Made by a program: the position numbers and the translations under genes | The notes under the pieces: model-generated | The model's database searches: none | Seen by the model: only the letters and a program-made list of their open reading frames with translations | What the model was told of the DNA's origin: nothing | In this document: positions 1 to 8,433 of the stretch, piece by piece | How positions within the stretch are numbered: the first letter of the stretch is position 1 | Layout: each line of letters starts with the position of its first letter | Assembly (NCBI GenBank): GCA_041744375.1 | Contig: JBGTLA010000132.1 | Location: 1 to 43,579 of the forward strand | Source: JBGTLA01 sp041744375 | GTDB lineage: Bacteria; Actinomycetota; Acidimicrobiia; Spongiisociales; ZC4RG35 | Length of the DNA: 43,579 nucleotides | Direction of reading: 5' to 3'

Positions 1-1
1 G

Positions 2-595
2 GCCCTGGCCGTGGCGGTGGTGTCCGGGGTATGGCTGATCGTCATCGCCGGATGGGTGGTGGCGGTCATCGGAGCGGCCTCGATCGTGGCAATGCTCACG
101 TACGTGGGCGGTCCGCTCCCCTATGGGTATCGCGCTCTGGGCGAGGCGTTCGTGTTCGTCTTCTTCGGCGTCGTCGCCACCGTTGGCAGCCGATTCGTCC
201 ACGATGGCTCGGCACCGCGCGCCGCCTGGCTCCTGGCCGTACCGATGGGCATGCTGGCGGCCGCCATCTTGGTAGCCAACAACCGGCGCGACATCGACAC
301 CGACCGCCGAGTGGGCAAACGAACCCTGGCCGTCGTCCTGGGCCGGCGCCGAACCGCGCGCCTGTACGCCATCCTCACCTACGGCTCCTTCGCACTGATA
401 GCCGCCGCCGCCGCCGCCGGTCTGACCGCCCCGTTGACCGGAATGGCCATCTTCCTCGCACCCTTGGCGATAGGCCCCAACCGCCTCATCTCCGGCGAAT
501 CAGAGGGGGCGGAGTTGATTCCGTTGTTGTCCGAGACGGCTCGACTCGAGCTTCTCACTGGTGTCGTCCTCGCCGCGGCCACCGCGCTCGGCTGA
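2..595 (+). CDS. menA: 1,4-dihydroxy-2-naphthoate polyprenyltransferase, C-terminal part (5' end outside window)
   Basis: Membrane prenyltransferase that attaches the polyprenyl chain to 1,4-dihydroxy-2-naphthoate, giving demethylmenaquinone. The frame is open at the left edge, so the N-terminal part with the first Asp-rich motif is missing; 197 residues are visible. Seen: several hydrophobic segments, a YVGGPLPYGYRALGE stretch followed by VFVFFG, and the second Asp-rich motif NNRRDIDTDRRVGKRTLAV. These are hallmarks of the UbiA/MenA family and fit MenA better than UbiA or chlorophyll synthase. The in-frame GTG at 11 is not a credible start because homology should continue upstream. It ends 16 bp before an SDR gene that has its own -10 box. 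Confidence 0.9.
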   Translation, partial: ALAVAVVSGVWLIVIAGWVVAVIGAASIVAMLTYVGGPLPYGYRALGEAFVFVFFGVVATVGSRFVHDGSAPRAAWLLAVPMGMLAAAILVANNRRDIDTDRRVGKRTLAVVLGRRRTARLYAILTYGSFALIAAAAAAGLTAPLTGMAIFLAPLAIGPNRLISGESEGAELIPLLSETARLELLTGVVLAAATALG

Positions 596-599
596 CCCC

Positions 600-605
600 T
601 AACCT
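600..605 (+). promoter_or_regulatory. -10 box of a leaderless promoter (TAACCT)
   Basis: TAACCT fits TAnnnT and ends 6 nt before the ATG at 612. No Shine-Dalgarno sequence lies in between. This suggests that the SDR mRNA starts at or next to its ATG. No clear -35 was seen. Confidence 0.5.
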
Positions 606-611
606 CTCGTC

Positions 612-1376
612 ATGGAAATCTTCTCCCTAACCGGACACACCACCGTTGTCACGGGAGGCAACCGCGGGATCGGCCTCGGCATGGCCCGGGGGCTGGCCAA
701 GGCGGGGGCATCGGTGGCTCTGTGGGCGCGCGATCTGGAAACTGCCGAAGCCGCCGTTGCGGAGCTGAACGAATTGGGAGAAGGAGAGGCGGTCACCATC
801 GGTTGTGACGTTTCCGACGAGGAATCGGTGGGACAAGCACTGGAAGCCACGGTCGACCGGTTGGGACCCGTGGACTCGCTCTTCGCCAATGCCGGCACGA
901 GTTGGGGTGTGTCGTTTCCGGATATGGAGCTCGAGGACCTCGCCTCGCTCTTCGACGTGAACGTGGGAGGTGTATTTCTCGCCGCTCGGGAACTGGCACG
1001 CCATCTGATAGCCCGAGACGCGCCGGGATCCATCGTCATCACGTCCTCCATAGCTGCCCACCATGGCCTCCCCACCGCCCCGCATTACTCCGCATCGAAA
1101 GGGGCAGCCACCTCGATGGCCCGCGCTCTGGCAGTGAGGCTCGCCCGTCATCGAATCCGGGTCAATGTGATCGCTCCCGGGTTTGTCGCCACCGAGATGA
1201 CCGACGACTGGCAAGGGTCCGAGAAGTTCCAGAACACGCTCCGGACCCGCGTCCCGATGCAACGGTGGGGCACCCCGGCCGACTTCGAGGGTGCAGCCGT
1301 CTTTCTCGCCTCCCAGGCGTCGGCCTTCATGACCGGCGCGGAGATAACCCTCGACGGCGGATACTCCGCTTTCTGA
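612..1376 (+). CDS. SDR family NAD(P)-dependent oxidoreductase
   Basis: Classical short-chain dehydrogenase/reductase of 254 aa, a usual length. Seen: the nucleotide-binding TGGNRGIG at residues 14-21, LFANAG, a serine-rich SSIAAHH strand, the catalytic YSASK (Tyr159, Lys163), and the IAPGFVATEM and GAEITLDGGYSAF segments typical of FabG-like enzymes. The substrate cannot be read from sequence. A ketoacyl, gluconate-type or other secondary alcohol/ketone pair is possible. It lies after menA, but a -10 box just before the ATG argues for its own promoter. The ATG is preferred because the glycine motif falls at the normal distance from it. Confidence 0.88.
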   Translation: MEIFSLTGHTTVVTGGNRGIGLGMARGLAKAGASVALWARDLETAEAAVAELNELGEGEAVTIGCDVSDEESVGQALEATVDRLGPVDSLFANAGTSWGVSFPDMELEDLASLFDVNVGGVFLAARELARHLIARDAPGSIVITSSIAAHHGLPTAPHYSASKGAATSMARALAVRLARHRIRVNVIAPGFVATEMTDDWQGSEKFQNTLRTRVPMQRWGTPADFEGAAVFLASQASAFMTGAEITLDGGYSAF

Positions 1377-1431
1377 GCTGGTTTGATTTTGCCCCATTCG
1401 GGCATCATCATCACCTGATAGAGGAGACACC

Positions 1432-1809
1432 ATGAGCATGCGTGAGAAGTTCGAAGAGTCGGCATCCGAGTTCTTGGAGACAATCGCCGCCCCCGCCGCG
1501 GAGCGCGTCCGTGAGGGTGCCGATGACCTTCTCGGCCGCATCGGGACCGACGCCCGCCAGCTGGGCGATCGCCTCGGCTCCCAGCTCGCCGACCTGCCCG
1601 ATGTCGCCTTGCGTCGCCTCGACCTGGTGCCCGCCCGCAAGGCCCGTAGGCGTTTGATTTTCGGTGTTCTTTGCGGATTGTCGATCGGGGCACTGGCTGC
1701 CTATCTGTTCGATAGCTCCAGGGGAGCCGAGCGAAGGGCAGCCCTGACCACTCGGCTGGGACTGAAGTCGCCCGAGCCGGCTGCCGCCACCACCGCACCC
1801 TCGAACTAA
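1432..1809 (+). CDS. small single-pass membrane protein, conserved hypothetical
   Basis: 125 aa with no recognised family. The N-terminal ~75 residues are charged and probably helical (repeated Glu/Arg and 'GDRLGSQLADLPD' type turns). A basic RKARRR patch then precedes one hydrophobic segment at about residues 79-95, followed by LFDSSRGAERRAAL and a Pro/Ala/Thr tail. The 'YLFDSSRGAERRA' segment after a membrane helix resembles small actinobacterial YtxH-like membrane proteins, but I cannot assign a function. Start chosen at ATG 1432 because of GAGGAG 5 nt upstream. It converges on the hydrolase gene, with a structured repeat between the two 3' ends. Confidence 0.75.
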   Translation: MSMREKFEESASEFLETIAAPAAERVREGADDLLGRIGTDARQLGDRLGSQLADLPDVALRRLDLVPARKARRRLIFGVLCGLSIGALAAYLFDSSRGAERRAALTTRLGLKSPEPAAATTAPSN

Positions 1810-1815
1810 GGGGAC

Positions 1816-1890
1816 GGGCGGAGACGGCTGCAGGAACCGGAGCGGCCTTACCACGGCGCGCTCCCTGGGCCGCGTCGGCCGTCTATCCGC
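1816..1890. repeat. structured intergenic repeat, copy 1
   Basis: Between convergent genes. It shares two blocks with 16433-16514: GACGGCTGC.GG.ACCGGAGC (1823-1843) and TACCACGGCGC, in the same order. It can fold: GCGGAGACGG (1818-1827) pairs with CCGTCTATCCGC (1879-1890) with a 2-nt bulge, and GGAGCG (1839-1844) pairs with CGCTCC (1859-1864). The strand is undetermined. It may be a small RNA, a terminator or a mobile hairpin repeat. Confidence 0.55.
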
Positions 1891-1897
1891 GCGTTCC

Positions 1898-2683
1898 CTA
1901 AACCTCTTTCCGGTCGACCAGCAGGCCACGCACGAGAGCCTTGACCCTCGCCGCCACCAGCTGGGGCCGCTCCATCGGCAGGAAGTGACCACTGTCGGCC
2001 ACCACCTCCCAGCCTGCGCGAGGAAACCGGACGGCCAACCTCCTGGCCAGATCCGGCGGATAGGTGTCGGAGAATTCCCCGGCCAGCACCAACACTGGGC
2101 ACTCCACTTCAGCGAGGCGGTCCCAGACGTCGTGGCGGTGATAGTGACGGTAAACCTCGGCTTCGAACTCGGGGGAGCAGGCCAGCACCACCCCGTCGTC
2201 GACATCGACCAATCCGTCTCCGACATAGCCGTCGAGAGACGCGGCATCCCATCGGGAAAACACCGCTTTGGAGGCGAAATGAGCCCTGGCGGACCGACGG
2301 TCGGGAAACCACCTCGTGCGACGCAGCGCCGCTTCCACCAAAGGTTCTACGAGGGCAGGGTTGTCTGTTTCGAAGATGACCGGTTCCACCAACACCATCG
2401 CGGCGAATCGGCCGGGGTCCTCCAACTCGGCCATCACGATTGCCGTCCCACCCATGGAGTGCCCCACCCCAACAGCACCCCGACTGGTCTCGTCTAACAC
2501 CTGGCGGCCGAACAGCCACCAGCTGATCGGATCCGGCGGCGACGGGCGGCCTCCGTGTCCGGCAAAACTCCACTGCACGACCGGCGGCTGTCCCGTGCCG
2601 GCGAGCGCACCGACGACCGGATCCCACACCCCACCACAGAACCCGGTGGCATGAGCCAGAGCGATTTCTGTTGTCCGACCCAA
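1898..2683 (-). CDS. alpha/beta hydrolase
   Basis: 261-aa alpha/beta-hydrolase-fold protein. Seen: an oxyanion-hole type HATGF near residue 11, the nucleophile elbow GHSMGG (Ser76), a probable acid in FSDTYPP, and the catalytic His233 in DSGHFLPME. The gene ends with RKEV. The start is TTG at 2683, chosen because GGAGG lies 6 nt before it on the minus strand and the first beta strand begins directly after it. The frame stays open for another 1.3 kb upstream, but that stretch is antisense to ppdK and has no homology features. Esterase, thioesterase or C-C hydrolase activity cannot be separated here. It is divergent from ppdK. Confidence 0.82.
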   Translation of the reverse strand: MGRTTEIALAHATGFCGGVWDPVVGALAGTGQPPVVQWSFAGHGGRPSPPDPISWWLFGRQVLDETSRGAVGVGHSMGGTAIVMAELEDPGRFAAMVLVEPVIFETDNPALVEPLVEAALRRTRWFPDRRSARAHFASKAVFSRWDAASLDGYVGDGLVDVDDGVVLACSPEFEAEVYRHYHRHDVWDRLAEVECPVLVLAGEFSDTYPPDLARRLAVRFPRAGWEVVADSGHFLPMERPQLVAARVKALVRGLLVDRKEV

Positions 2684-2800
2684 GCCGCTCCTCCCCCCAA
2701 CGCAGGGAGGGCAGGCTACCGCCTCCCGAGTCGGCGAGTGCGGTGACCCCGGCCCGAGGCTGATACCGTTCGCCCCCAGCGACCAGGAGACATCGAGAGA

Positions 2801-5437
2801 GTGTCGTACGTGTTCGATTTCGGCGAGGCCGACCCGGCCCAAAGAGAGCTCCTCGGGGGAAAGGGTTCTGGCTTGGCCGAGATGACCCGCCTGGGTCTTC
2901 CCGTCCCCCCCGGTTTCATCATCACCACCGAGGCGTGCCGACACATGATGGCGCATGGCGACCTCCCCGATGGTCTCTGGTCGGAGGTCGACGAAGCGGT
3001 GGCTCGCCTCGAAGAGACCTCGGGACGGTCCTTCGGGACCGGTCCAGCACCGCTCCTCCTGTCGGTGCGGTCGGGTTCGGTGCATTCGATGCCGGGGATG
3101 ATGGATACGATCCTCAACCTCGGCATCAACGGAGAGATGGTCGCGGAATTGGCCACCTGGGCCGATGACGCTCACTTTGCCTGGGACGCCTACCGGCGAT
3201 TCGTTCAGATGTATGCCGATGTGGTGCTGGAGGTTCCTGAGCGCCACTTCCAGGCGGTGCTTTCTGAGATCCGCGGCAAGAGGAGCGTCGAGAGCGACGC
3301 CCACCTGAGTGACGAGGATTTGAAGACGGTCACCGAACGGTTCCTGTCGATCGTGCGTGAACATGGCCCCACCCCCCTCCCCCCCGATCCGCGCGTCCAG
3401 CTTCAAGGCGCCATCCGGGCAGTGTTTGAATCGTGGAACACCAAACGGGCAGTCGAGTACCGGCGGATACACGGCATCTCCGATGAGCTCGGCACAGCCT
3501 GCAACATTCAGATGATGGTGTTCGGCGACCTCGGGCCGACATCGGGAACGGGAGTGTGCTTCACCCGCAATCCCAGTACGGGCGACTCCGAGCCCTACGG
3601 CGATTACCTCGACCAGGCTCAAGGCGAGGACGTGGTCTCCGGAGTCCGCAACACGCTGACCCTGGACGAGTTGAGCGAACTCCACCCCGGCCCCCATGCC
3701 CAGCTTCTGGAGATCATGGATGGCCTCGAGCGTCATTTCCGGGACATGTGCGACATCGAGTTCACGATTGAGAAGGGCGAGCTGTTCATCCTTCAGACCC
3801 GTGCGGGCAAACGGACTGCCCAAGCCGCCGTTCGGCTGGCCGTGCATATGGTCAACGAGGGCCTCATCGACCGCAACGAGGCTGTGATGCGGGTCGATCC
3901 GGCCGCTCTCGAGCAGTTGCATCGCCCCCGCATCGACGACAAGGCCGATTCGGTACCCGTGGCGTCGGGTGTCGCTGCGTCTCCGGGTGCTGCCGCCGGG
4001 CGGGCAGTATTCGAAGCAGACCGGGCAGTGCAATTGGCGTTACCCGACGACCCGGTCCTGTTGATCAGGCCTCACACCACGCCCGACGACATCCACGGCA
4101 TGGCGGCAGCCATCGGAATCCTCACCGCTCAGGGTGGGAAGACTTCCCACGCGGCAGTGGTGGCGCGTGGAATGGGAAAACCGGCCGTAACAGGAGTGCC
4201 CGGATTGGTAGTCGACGTGTCGACTCGCACGGCCTTGGTGGGCGAGGTCGACATCAGCGAAGGCGACATCGTGACAATCGACGGCACCACCGGGGCCGTC
4301 TACGTGGGTGAGGTGCCGGTGGTCGATCCCGAGGAGACGCCCGAACTGGGTACCCTCCTGGCTTGGGCTGACGAGGTGCGAACCATCGGCGTTCGCGCCA
4401 ACGCCGACACCCCCCAGGACGCCGCCCGCGCCCGGGAGCTGGGAGCGGAGGGGATCGGGCTGGCGCGAACGGAGCACATGTTCTTGGGTGAACGACTCGA
4501 GATCGTTCAGAAGATCATCCTCTCCGACGAGGGTAGTCCCGAGCGGAACGAGGCCTTCTCCCGGCTGGAACGACAGCAGGTGTCCGACTTCGAGGGCTTA
4601 CTCGAGGCGATGGATGGCCTCCCGGTCATCGTACGCCTCCTCGACCCTCCTCTCCACGAATTCCTTCCCGACCGTATGGAACTGGAGCACGAGATCTTGC
4701 GTCGGGTTTGGGCCGGCCGCTCGGTGGCCGCCCTGCAACGGATGTCAGAAGAGGTGGCCCGCTGGGAGGAAGACAACCCCATGCTCGGGCTGAGAGGAGT
4801 CAGGCTGGGGCTCATGCTCCCGGAGCTGTACCGCCTCCAGGTCCGAGCCGCTACCGAGGCGTTGGTGCGGCGCACCCGAGCTGGAGGAGACCCTCATCTC
4901 GAGATCATGATTCCGCTGGTGGCGACCGCCACCGAGTTGCAGCGGATGCGAACGATGATCGAAAAGGAGGTGGCCAGCGCCACCGCAGCGTCGGGCCTCG
5001 AGCTCGACGTTCCCATCGGCACCATGATCGAGTTGCCCCGTGCGGCCCTCACCGCAGGCGACATTGCCGGGGCAGCCGACTTCTTCTCGTTCGGGACCAA
5101 CGACCTCACCCAGATGACATACGGACTCAGCCGCGACGACGCTGAGGGCCTGTTCTTGCGCGACTACCTGGCCCAGGGGATTCTCGACTCCGACCCGTTT
5201 CAGACCATCGACAGGGTCGGGGTGGGGCGGCTCATCGCGGTGGCCACCACTGAAGGCCGCTCGGCCAATCCCGACCTCGTCGTGGGAGTGTGCGGAGAGC
5301 ACGGCGGCGACCCCGCCTCGATCGAGTTCTGTCTCGAGCTTGGACTCGACTACGTGTCCGCCAGCCCGCCCCGCGTCGAAGGAGCCCGCCTGGCCGCCGC
5401 CCAGTCCTGCCTCCGACTCGCCCAAGCATCGAGTTGA
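2801..5437 (+). CDS. ppdK: pyruvate, phosphate dikinase
   Basis: Cytosolic enzyme interconverting pyruvate + ATP + Pi and phosphoenolpyruvate + AMP + PPi. At 878 aa it has the full family length. Domain order: N-terminal ATP-grasp domain (residues 1-340, starting FDFGEADPAQRELLGGKGSGLAEM), the swivelling phosphohistidine domain with GGKTSHAAVVARGMGKPAVTG (catalytic His450), and the C-terminal PEP/pyruvate TIM barrel with FSFGTNDLTQMTYG and the catalytic Cys831 in VCGEHGGDP. The start is GTG 2801, preceded by AGGAGA. A TACCGT at 2765-2770 may be its -10 box. PPi-linked PPDK lets the cell run gluconeogenesis or glycolysis reversibly. No regulatory PPDK kinase gene is nearby. Confidence 0.96.
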   Translation: MSYVFDFGEADPAQRELLGGKGSGLAEMTRLGLPVPPGFIITTEACRHMMAHGDLPDGLWSEVDEAVARLEETSGRSFGTGPAPLLLSVRSGSVHSMPGMMDTILNLGINGEMVAELATWADDAHFAWDAYRRFVQMYADVVLEVPERHFQAVLSEIRGKRSVESDAHLSDEDLKTVTERFLSIVREHGPTPLPPDPRVQLQGAIRAVFESWNTKRAVEYRRIHGISDELGTACNIQMMVFGDLGPTSGTGVCFTRNPSTGDSEPYGDYLDQAQGEDVVSGVRNTLTLDELSELHPGPHAQLLEIMDGLERHFRDMCDIEFTIEKGELFILQTRAGKRTAQAAVRLAVHMVNEGLIDRNEAVMRVDPAALEQLHRPRIDDKADSVPVASGVAASPGAAAGRAVFEADRAVQLALPDDPVLLIRPHTTPDDIHGMAAAIGILTAQGGKTSHAAVVARGMGKPAVTGVPGLVVDVSTRTALVGEVDISEGDIVTIDGTTGAVYVGEVPVVDPEETPELGTLLAWADEVRTIGVRANADTPQDAARARELGAEGIGLARTEHMFLGERLEIVQKIILSDEGSPERNEAFSRLERQQVSDFEGLLEAMDGLPVIVRLLDPPLHEFLPDRMELEHEILRRVWAGRSVAALQRMSEEVARWEEDNPMLGLRGVRLGLMLPELYRLQVRAATEALVRRTRAGGDPHLEIMIPLVATATELQRMRTMIEKEVASATAASGLELDVPIGTMIELPRAALTAGDIAGAADFFSFGTNDLTQMTYGLSRDDAEGLFLRDYLAQGILDSDPFQTIDRVGVGRLIAVATTEGRSANPDLVVGVCGEHGGDPASIEFCLELGLDYVSASPPRVEGARLAAAQSCLRLAQASS

Positions 5438-5442
5438 TCATC

Positions 5443-5454
5443 CCCCGCAAGGGG
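5443..5454. terminator. short GC hairpin between convergent ppdK and meaB
   Basis: CCCC-GCAA-GGGG forms a 4-bp stem with a GNRA-type tetraloop and no U-tract, in the 40-bp gap between two convergent genes. It is only a weak terminator candidate. Confidence 0.3.
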
Positions 5455-5477
5455 AGGCGGCCACAACCGGGAGGGGA

Positions 5478-6449
5478 TCAGGTCGGAGGGTGCGAAGCCC
5501 GACGACTCTCGTCCCCCGAACCGGCGTCCGGCCCAGGGACGAGGCGCTCGGCGGCGGTCCAAGGGTCGAGTCGCCGGGTGCGCACCTGTTCTAGGAGGTC
5601 ACCCAGATCGGGTTGCTCGAGCCGATCCCTCATCCGGTCGGAGATCGCCGCCTCGATGTAGGAACGAACGCGCCTGCTTTGGCGGACACGCCCGTTCGGT
5701 CCCTTGGAATGACGACGGTGACGGTCGACGACGTCGAGCAGCTCTTCCACCCCGGAATGATCGGTGGCGACCGTCTCCACGATCGGCGGCACCCAGCCCG
5801 CATCGGTGGACATCTCCAACATGGCCGCCAGCGTGTTGCGAGTCTCGGCGACTTGAGGGCGGTCGGCCTTGTTGATGACGAACACATCTCCAATCTCCAG
5901 TATCCCGGCCTTGTCGGCCTGGACCCCGTCGCCCCACCCGGGCGTGACGACCACGATCACCGTGTCGGTCTGGTCGATCACATCGACCTCCGATTGACCG
6001 ACGCCCACAGTCTCGATCAGGACGGGATCGTACGAGGCCGCATCGAGCAGGGTCACGAGACCGGCGGTGGTGTCTGCCAGTCCCCCCAGTCGCCCGCGGC
6101 TGGACATCGAACGAATGAACACCCCGGTGTCACCGACATGGTCCTGCATCCTGATTCGATCACCGAGGAGGGCACCCCCCGTGAAGGGACTGGACGGGTC
6201 GACGGCAACCACTGCGACGGCGCGGTCCACTGCCCGCCACGCCGTGACCATGGCATTGGCCAGAGTCGACTTCCCACTCCCAGGAGCGCCGGTGACCCCC
6301 ACCAGTTGAGCCGACCCGGCCGCCGGCCAGGCCTGGGCGAGCACGTCCCGCCAACCGTGGCGCCGATCCTCGACCACTCGCAGCAGACGGGCAAGCGCAC
6401 GGCGATCACCGTGGCCGAGGGCGAGCTCCAAGGTGTGTGATGGCTCCAT
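5478..6449 (-). CDS. meaB: MeaB/ArgK-type GTPase (methylmalonyl-CoA mutase chaperone family)
   Basis: 323-aa G3E-family P-loop GTPase that normally guards and reloads adenosylcobalamin in methylmalonyl-CoA mutase or related acyl-CoA mutases. Seen: the P-loop GVTGAPGSGKST (residues 51-62), the DPSSPFTGGALLGDRIRM switch region, IETVGVGQSEVDV, and the guanine-specificity motif NKAD. No mutase gene is in the window, so the client is unknown. The link with the B12 uptake cluster at 39-43 kb is metabolic, not positional. The start is ATG 6449 because a TACCAT -10 box sits 8 nt upstream; the longer reading (to 6587) has no family resemblance. The last ~25 residues are low-complexity. Confidence 0.88.
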   Translation of the reverse strand: MEPSHTLELALGHGDRRALARLLRVVEDRRHGWRDVLAQAWPAAGSAQLVGVTGAPGSGKSTLANAMVTAWRAVDRAVAVVAVDPSSPFTGGALLGDRIRMQDHVGDTGVFIRSMSSRGRLGGLADTTAGLVTLLDAASYDPVLIETVGVGQSEVDVIDQTDTVIVVVTPGWGDGVQADKAGILEIGDVFVINKADRPQVAETRNTLAAMLEMSTDAGWVPPIVETVATDHSGVEELLDVVDRHRRHSKGPNGRVRQSRRVRSYIEAAISDRMRDRLEQPDLGDLLEQVRTRRLDPWTAAERLVPGPDAGSGDESRRASHPPT

Positions 6450-6457
6450 CGTGGGCG

Positions 6458-6463
6458 ATGGTA
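6458..6463 (-). promoter_or_regulatory. -10 box of a leaderless promoter for meaB (TACCAT)
   Basis: On the minus strand TACCAT ends 8 nt before the ATG at 6449, with no Shine-Dalgarno sequence. Confidence 0.45.
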
Positions 6464-6493
6464 GAGCGGTGACGCAACGGTCCCCCGCAAAGC

Positions 6494-6799
6494 TCAAGCT
6501 TCGGCGTTGACCGATTCGACGCCGGGGACGCGATCCTTGAGAATTCGCTCGATGCCGGCCTTGAGGGTCATCATCGACAGAGGGCACCCCCCGCAGGCAC
6601 CCACCATTTGCAGGTTGACGACCCCGTCGTCGATACCCAACAACACGATGTCGCCACCATCCATCTGAATGGCCGGGCGAATGTAGTCCAACGTGGACTC
6701 GAGCAGCTCGAGGTCCACGTCACCGTTGTCGGGCGTCGTGGAGGCGATACGCACCGGAGTGGCGGCGGCTTGGTCGGATGTGGGTGCCATGTCGGTCAT
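6494..6799 (-). CDS. NifU C-terminal domain protein (iron-sulfur scaffold/carrier)
   Basis: 101 aa. The second half is a NifU-type Fe-S domain: IRPAIQMDGGDIVLLGI, then VGACGGCPLSMMTLKAGIERILKDRVPGVESV. Cys69 and Cys72 form the CxxC that binds a [4Fe-4S] or [2Fe-2S] cluster for transfer to apo-proteins. There is no IscU-like or HesB-like domain, so it is the stand-alone Nfu type. The first ~25 residues are Thr/Ala-rich and not conserved in the family. ATG 6799 is chosen because GAAGGG lies 7 nt upstream; ATG 6790 is possible. It lies 34 bp downstream of the SpoIID-like gene on the same strand. Confidence 0.87.
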   Translation of the reverse strand: MTDMAPTSDQAAATPVRIASTTPDNGDVDLELLESTLDYIRPAIQMDGGDIVLLGIDDGVVNLQMVGACGGCPLSMMTLKAGIERILKDRVPGVESVNAEA

Positions 6800-6833
6800 G
6801 TCAACGCCCTTCGGGGTCGATCTGTTCCTCAGG

Positions 6834-8432
6834 CTAGCCCTCATCGGCGTCATCTCCGTCGGTCCCACCCCGGTCGGCGATCTCGCCGACGAGAACGAGG
6901 TCGCCACCGTGGGCGTTGGTGGCCGTGATACTCAACCCGAGCCTCCCCGGCTGTAGCGGGATCGGGATCATCAAGAGCCCAGCGTCCATCGGCTCGGGCC
7001 CGAACGATGCCAACTCGGTCCCGTCGAGGGAGAGCCGCCACTCCACATCGGCGGCCGCCGTCACTTCGGGTCGCAGGTACAAACGGAGACCGTCGAAGTA
7101 GATGCGTCCGGGGCGGATGCGGGGAGGAAGGCCGAGCCCGACGGGTGCGGTCACCACGACCGAGCCGGCGTCGGCGCTCATCGACCATGCCCCAAGTTCG
7201 TCGGTGGCCACCACTTCGCCGTCGAGCAACACCGTCACCGGTCCGGTGACATTCACATCCAGCTCGGAAGCGCTCGTCGCCAACGCCACCTCGACCAGGT
7301 CGGGAATCGTTCCCGGCGACTCTGTGGGTCTCAGGCCACCGTAGAAGTGGGCCAGGATGTCGGAGGCACTGCTCCCCCGCCCGGCCATGGCCTGGGCTCC
7401 GTACTGACTCATCCCGACCAGATGACCCCATCCACGTCCTTGCACCTCGTAGAGGGTGAACGATCCCACCGGTCCCAGAGGGGACGGAATCGGGACTTCG
7501 AGCGACGACATCGTGAAGGTGGGCGAGAGGATGGTTTGGGGGTAACGGGGCCCGTCGGGTCGAAGAGCGGGCAGAAGACCCGGAGCCACAGCGGGTCCGG
7601 CCCGGTTGAGGATCCCCCTCAGCTCCCAGGTGGTGACGGTGCGGGTTCCTCCTTCCGAGCTCACCTGCACCGTCCACGGCCCCTCGCCGTCCTCGGTCAC
7701 GGTGGTCGAGATGTCCAACAGTCGCCCCGACACGAGTCCGGCCTCTTCCATGACCTCCTGCATTGTCACCGAAGTGAGCCACCATGACCACGACGCAAAG
7801 GGCGAGTCTTCGCCCGGCGACTCGACGGCCTGCAGGTAGGGCCGATCGGCATCACCGACGAAGACGTCTCCGACGGTGCGAGTGCGCCCGCCGCTGGTGG
7901 AGGAGTAATAGGTCAGCGCGGGGGCGCCGTCATAGAGGAGGATCTGGTCCCGGGTGGCGCTGACGGCCGCCAGCCATCGGTCCCCGCCGGTCCCAAGCCG
8001 AGGTTCGAGACCGGCGTAGACCTGGCAGGCGTCGGTGGCGCAGATGTCGAACCCGTAGCGACGTCCGGTCTCGGTCCTGCCGCGTGCCAGCGTCCAAGCC
8101 AGATAGGTGCGGGCGGCGATGGCCTGGGCCTCGAGAGCAGCCGGCTCCCATGAGAAAGGGACCTCTTGAATACCGGCTAGATAGTCGTCGAGCGACACAG
8201 CCTCGACGATCGCCAGACCGCCGCCGTGGCCGCTCACTCGCATGGTGCCCGCGTAACGACGGTCCTGGTACACCACCGCGGCGCCTTCGGCCGGACGGAG
8301 CTCAACCACCGACGCTCGTACGACTTCGGGCGCCCCAACAGGATCCTCTTGGGCGACCGCCGCACCGGCCAGCACCACCGCCGTCAGCGTGGAAGCCACC
8401 AGCGCCGCCGCCCGCGTCCCCCCCACTGCCAT
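6834..8432 (-). CDS. SpoIID/LytB-domain exported protein
   Basis: 532 aa with an N-terminal signal peptide (hydrophobic run of about 20 residues ending GAAVAQ, cleavage near residue 28). The SpoIID/LytB domain is clear: VEAVSLDDYLAGIQEVPFSW, ALEAQAIAARTYLAW, YYSSTSGGRT and, near residue 330, GRGWGHLVGMSQYGAQAMA with YGG downstream. In Bacilli this domain is a lytic transglycosylase on denuded glycan strands. In non-sporulating actinobacteria the role is in cell-wall remodelling and remains poorly defined. The C-terminal ~150 residues look like a beta-rich domain. Its ATG lies one base after the murA stop (TGA-G-ATG), so translation is probably coupled to murA. Confidence 0.88.
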   Translation of the reverse strand: MAVGGTRAAALVASTLTAVVLAGAAVAQEDPVGAPEVVRASVVELRPAEGAAVVYQDRRYAGTMRVSGHGGGLAIVEAVSLDDYLAGIQEVPFSWEPAALEAQAIAARTYLAWTLARGRTETGRRYGFDICATDACQVYAGLEPRLGTGGDRWLAAVSATRDQILLYDGAPALTYYSSTSGGRTRTVGDVFVGDADRPYLQAVESPGEDSPFASWSWWLTSVTMQEVMEEAGLVSGRLLDISTTVTEDGEGPWTVQVSSEGGTRTVTTWELRGILNRAGPAVAPGLLPALRPDGPRYPQTILSPTFTMSSLEVPIPSPLGPVGSFTLYEVQGRGWGHLVGMSQYGAQAMAGRGSSASDILAHFYGGLRPTESPGTIPDLVEVALATSASELDVNVTGPVTVLLDGEVVATDELGAWSMSADAGSVVVTAPVGLGLPPRIRPGRIYFDGLRLYLRPEVTAAADVEWRLSLDGTELASFGPEPMDAGLLMIPIPLQPGRLGLSITATNAHGGDLVLVGEIADRGGTDGDDADEG

Positions 8433-8433
8433 C

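Noticed and set aside
1898..4033. 711-codon minus-strand frame running through ppdK
   Set aside because: Only the last 261 codons have homology features and a ribosome binding site at TTG 2683. The rest is antisense to a well-conserved gene and reflects high GC.
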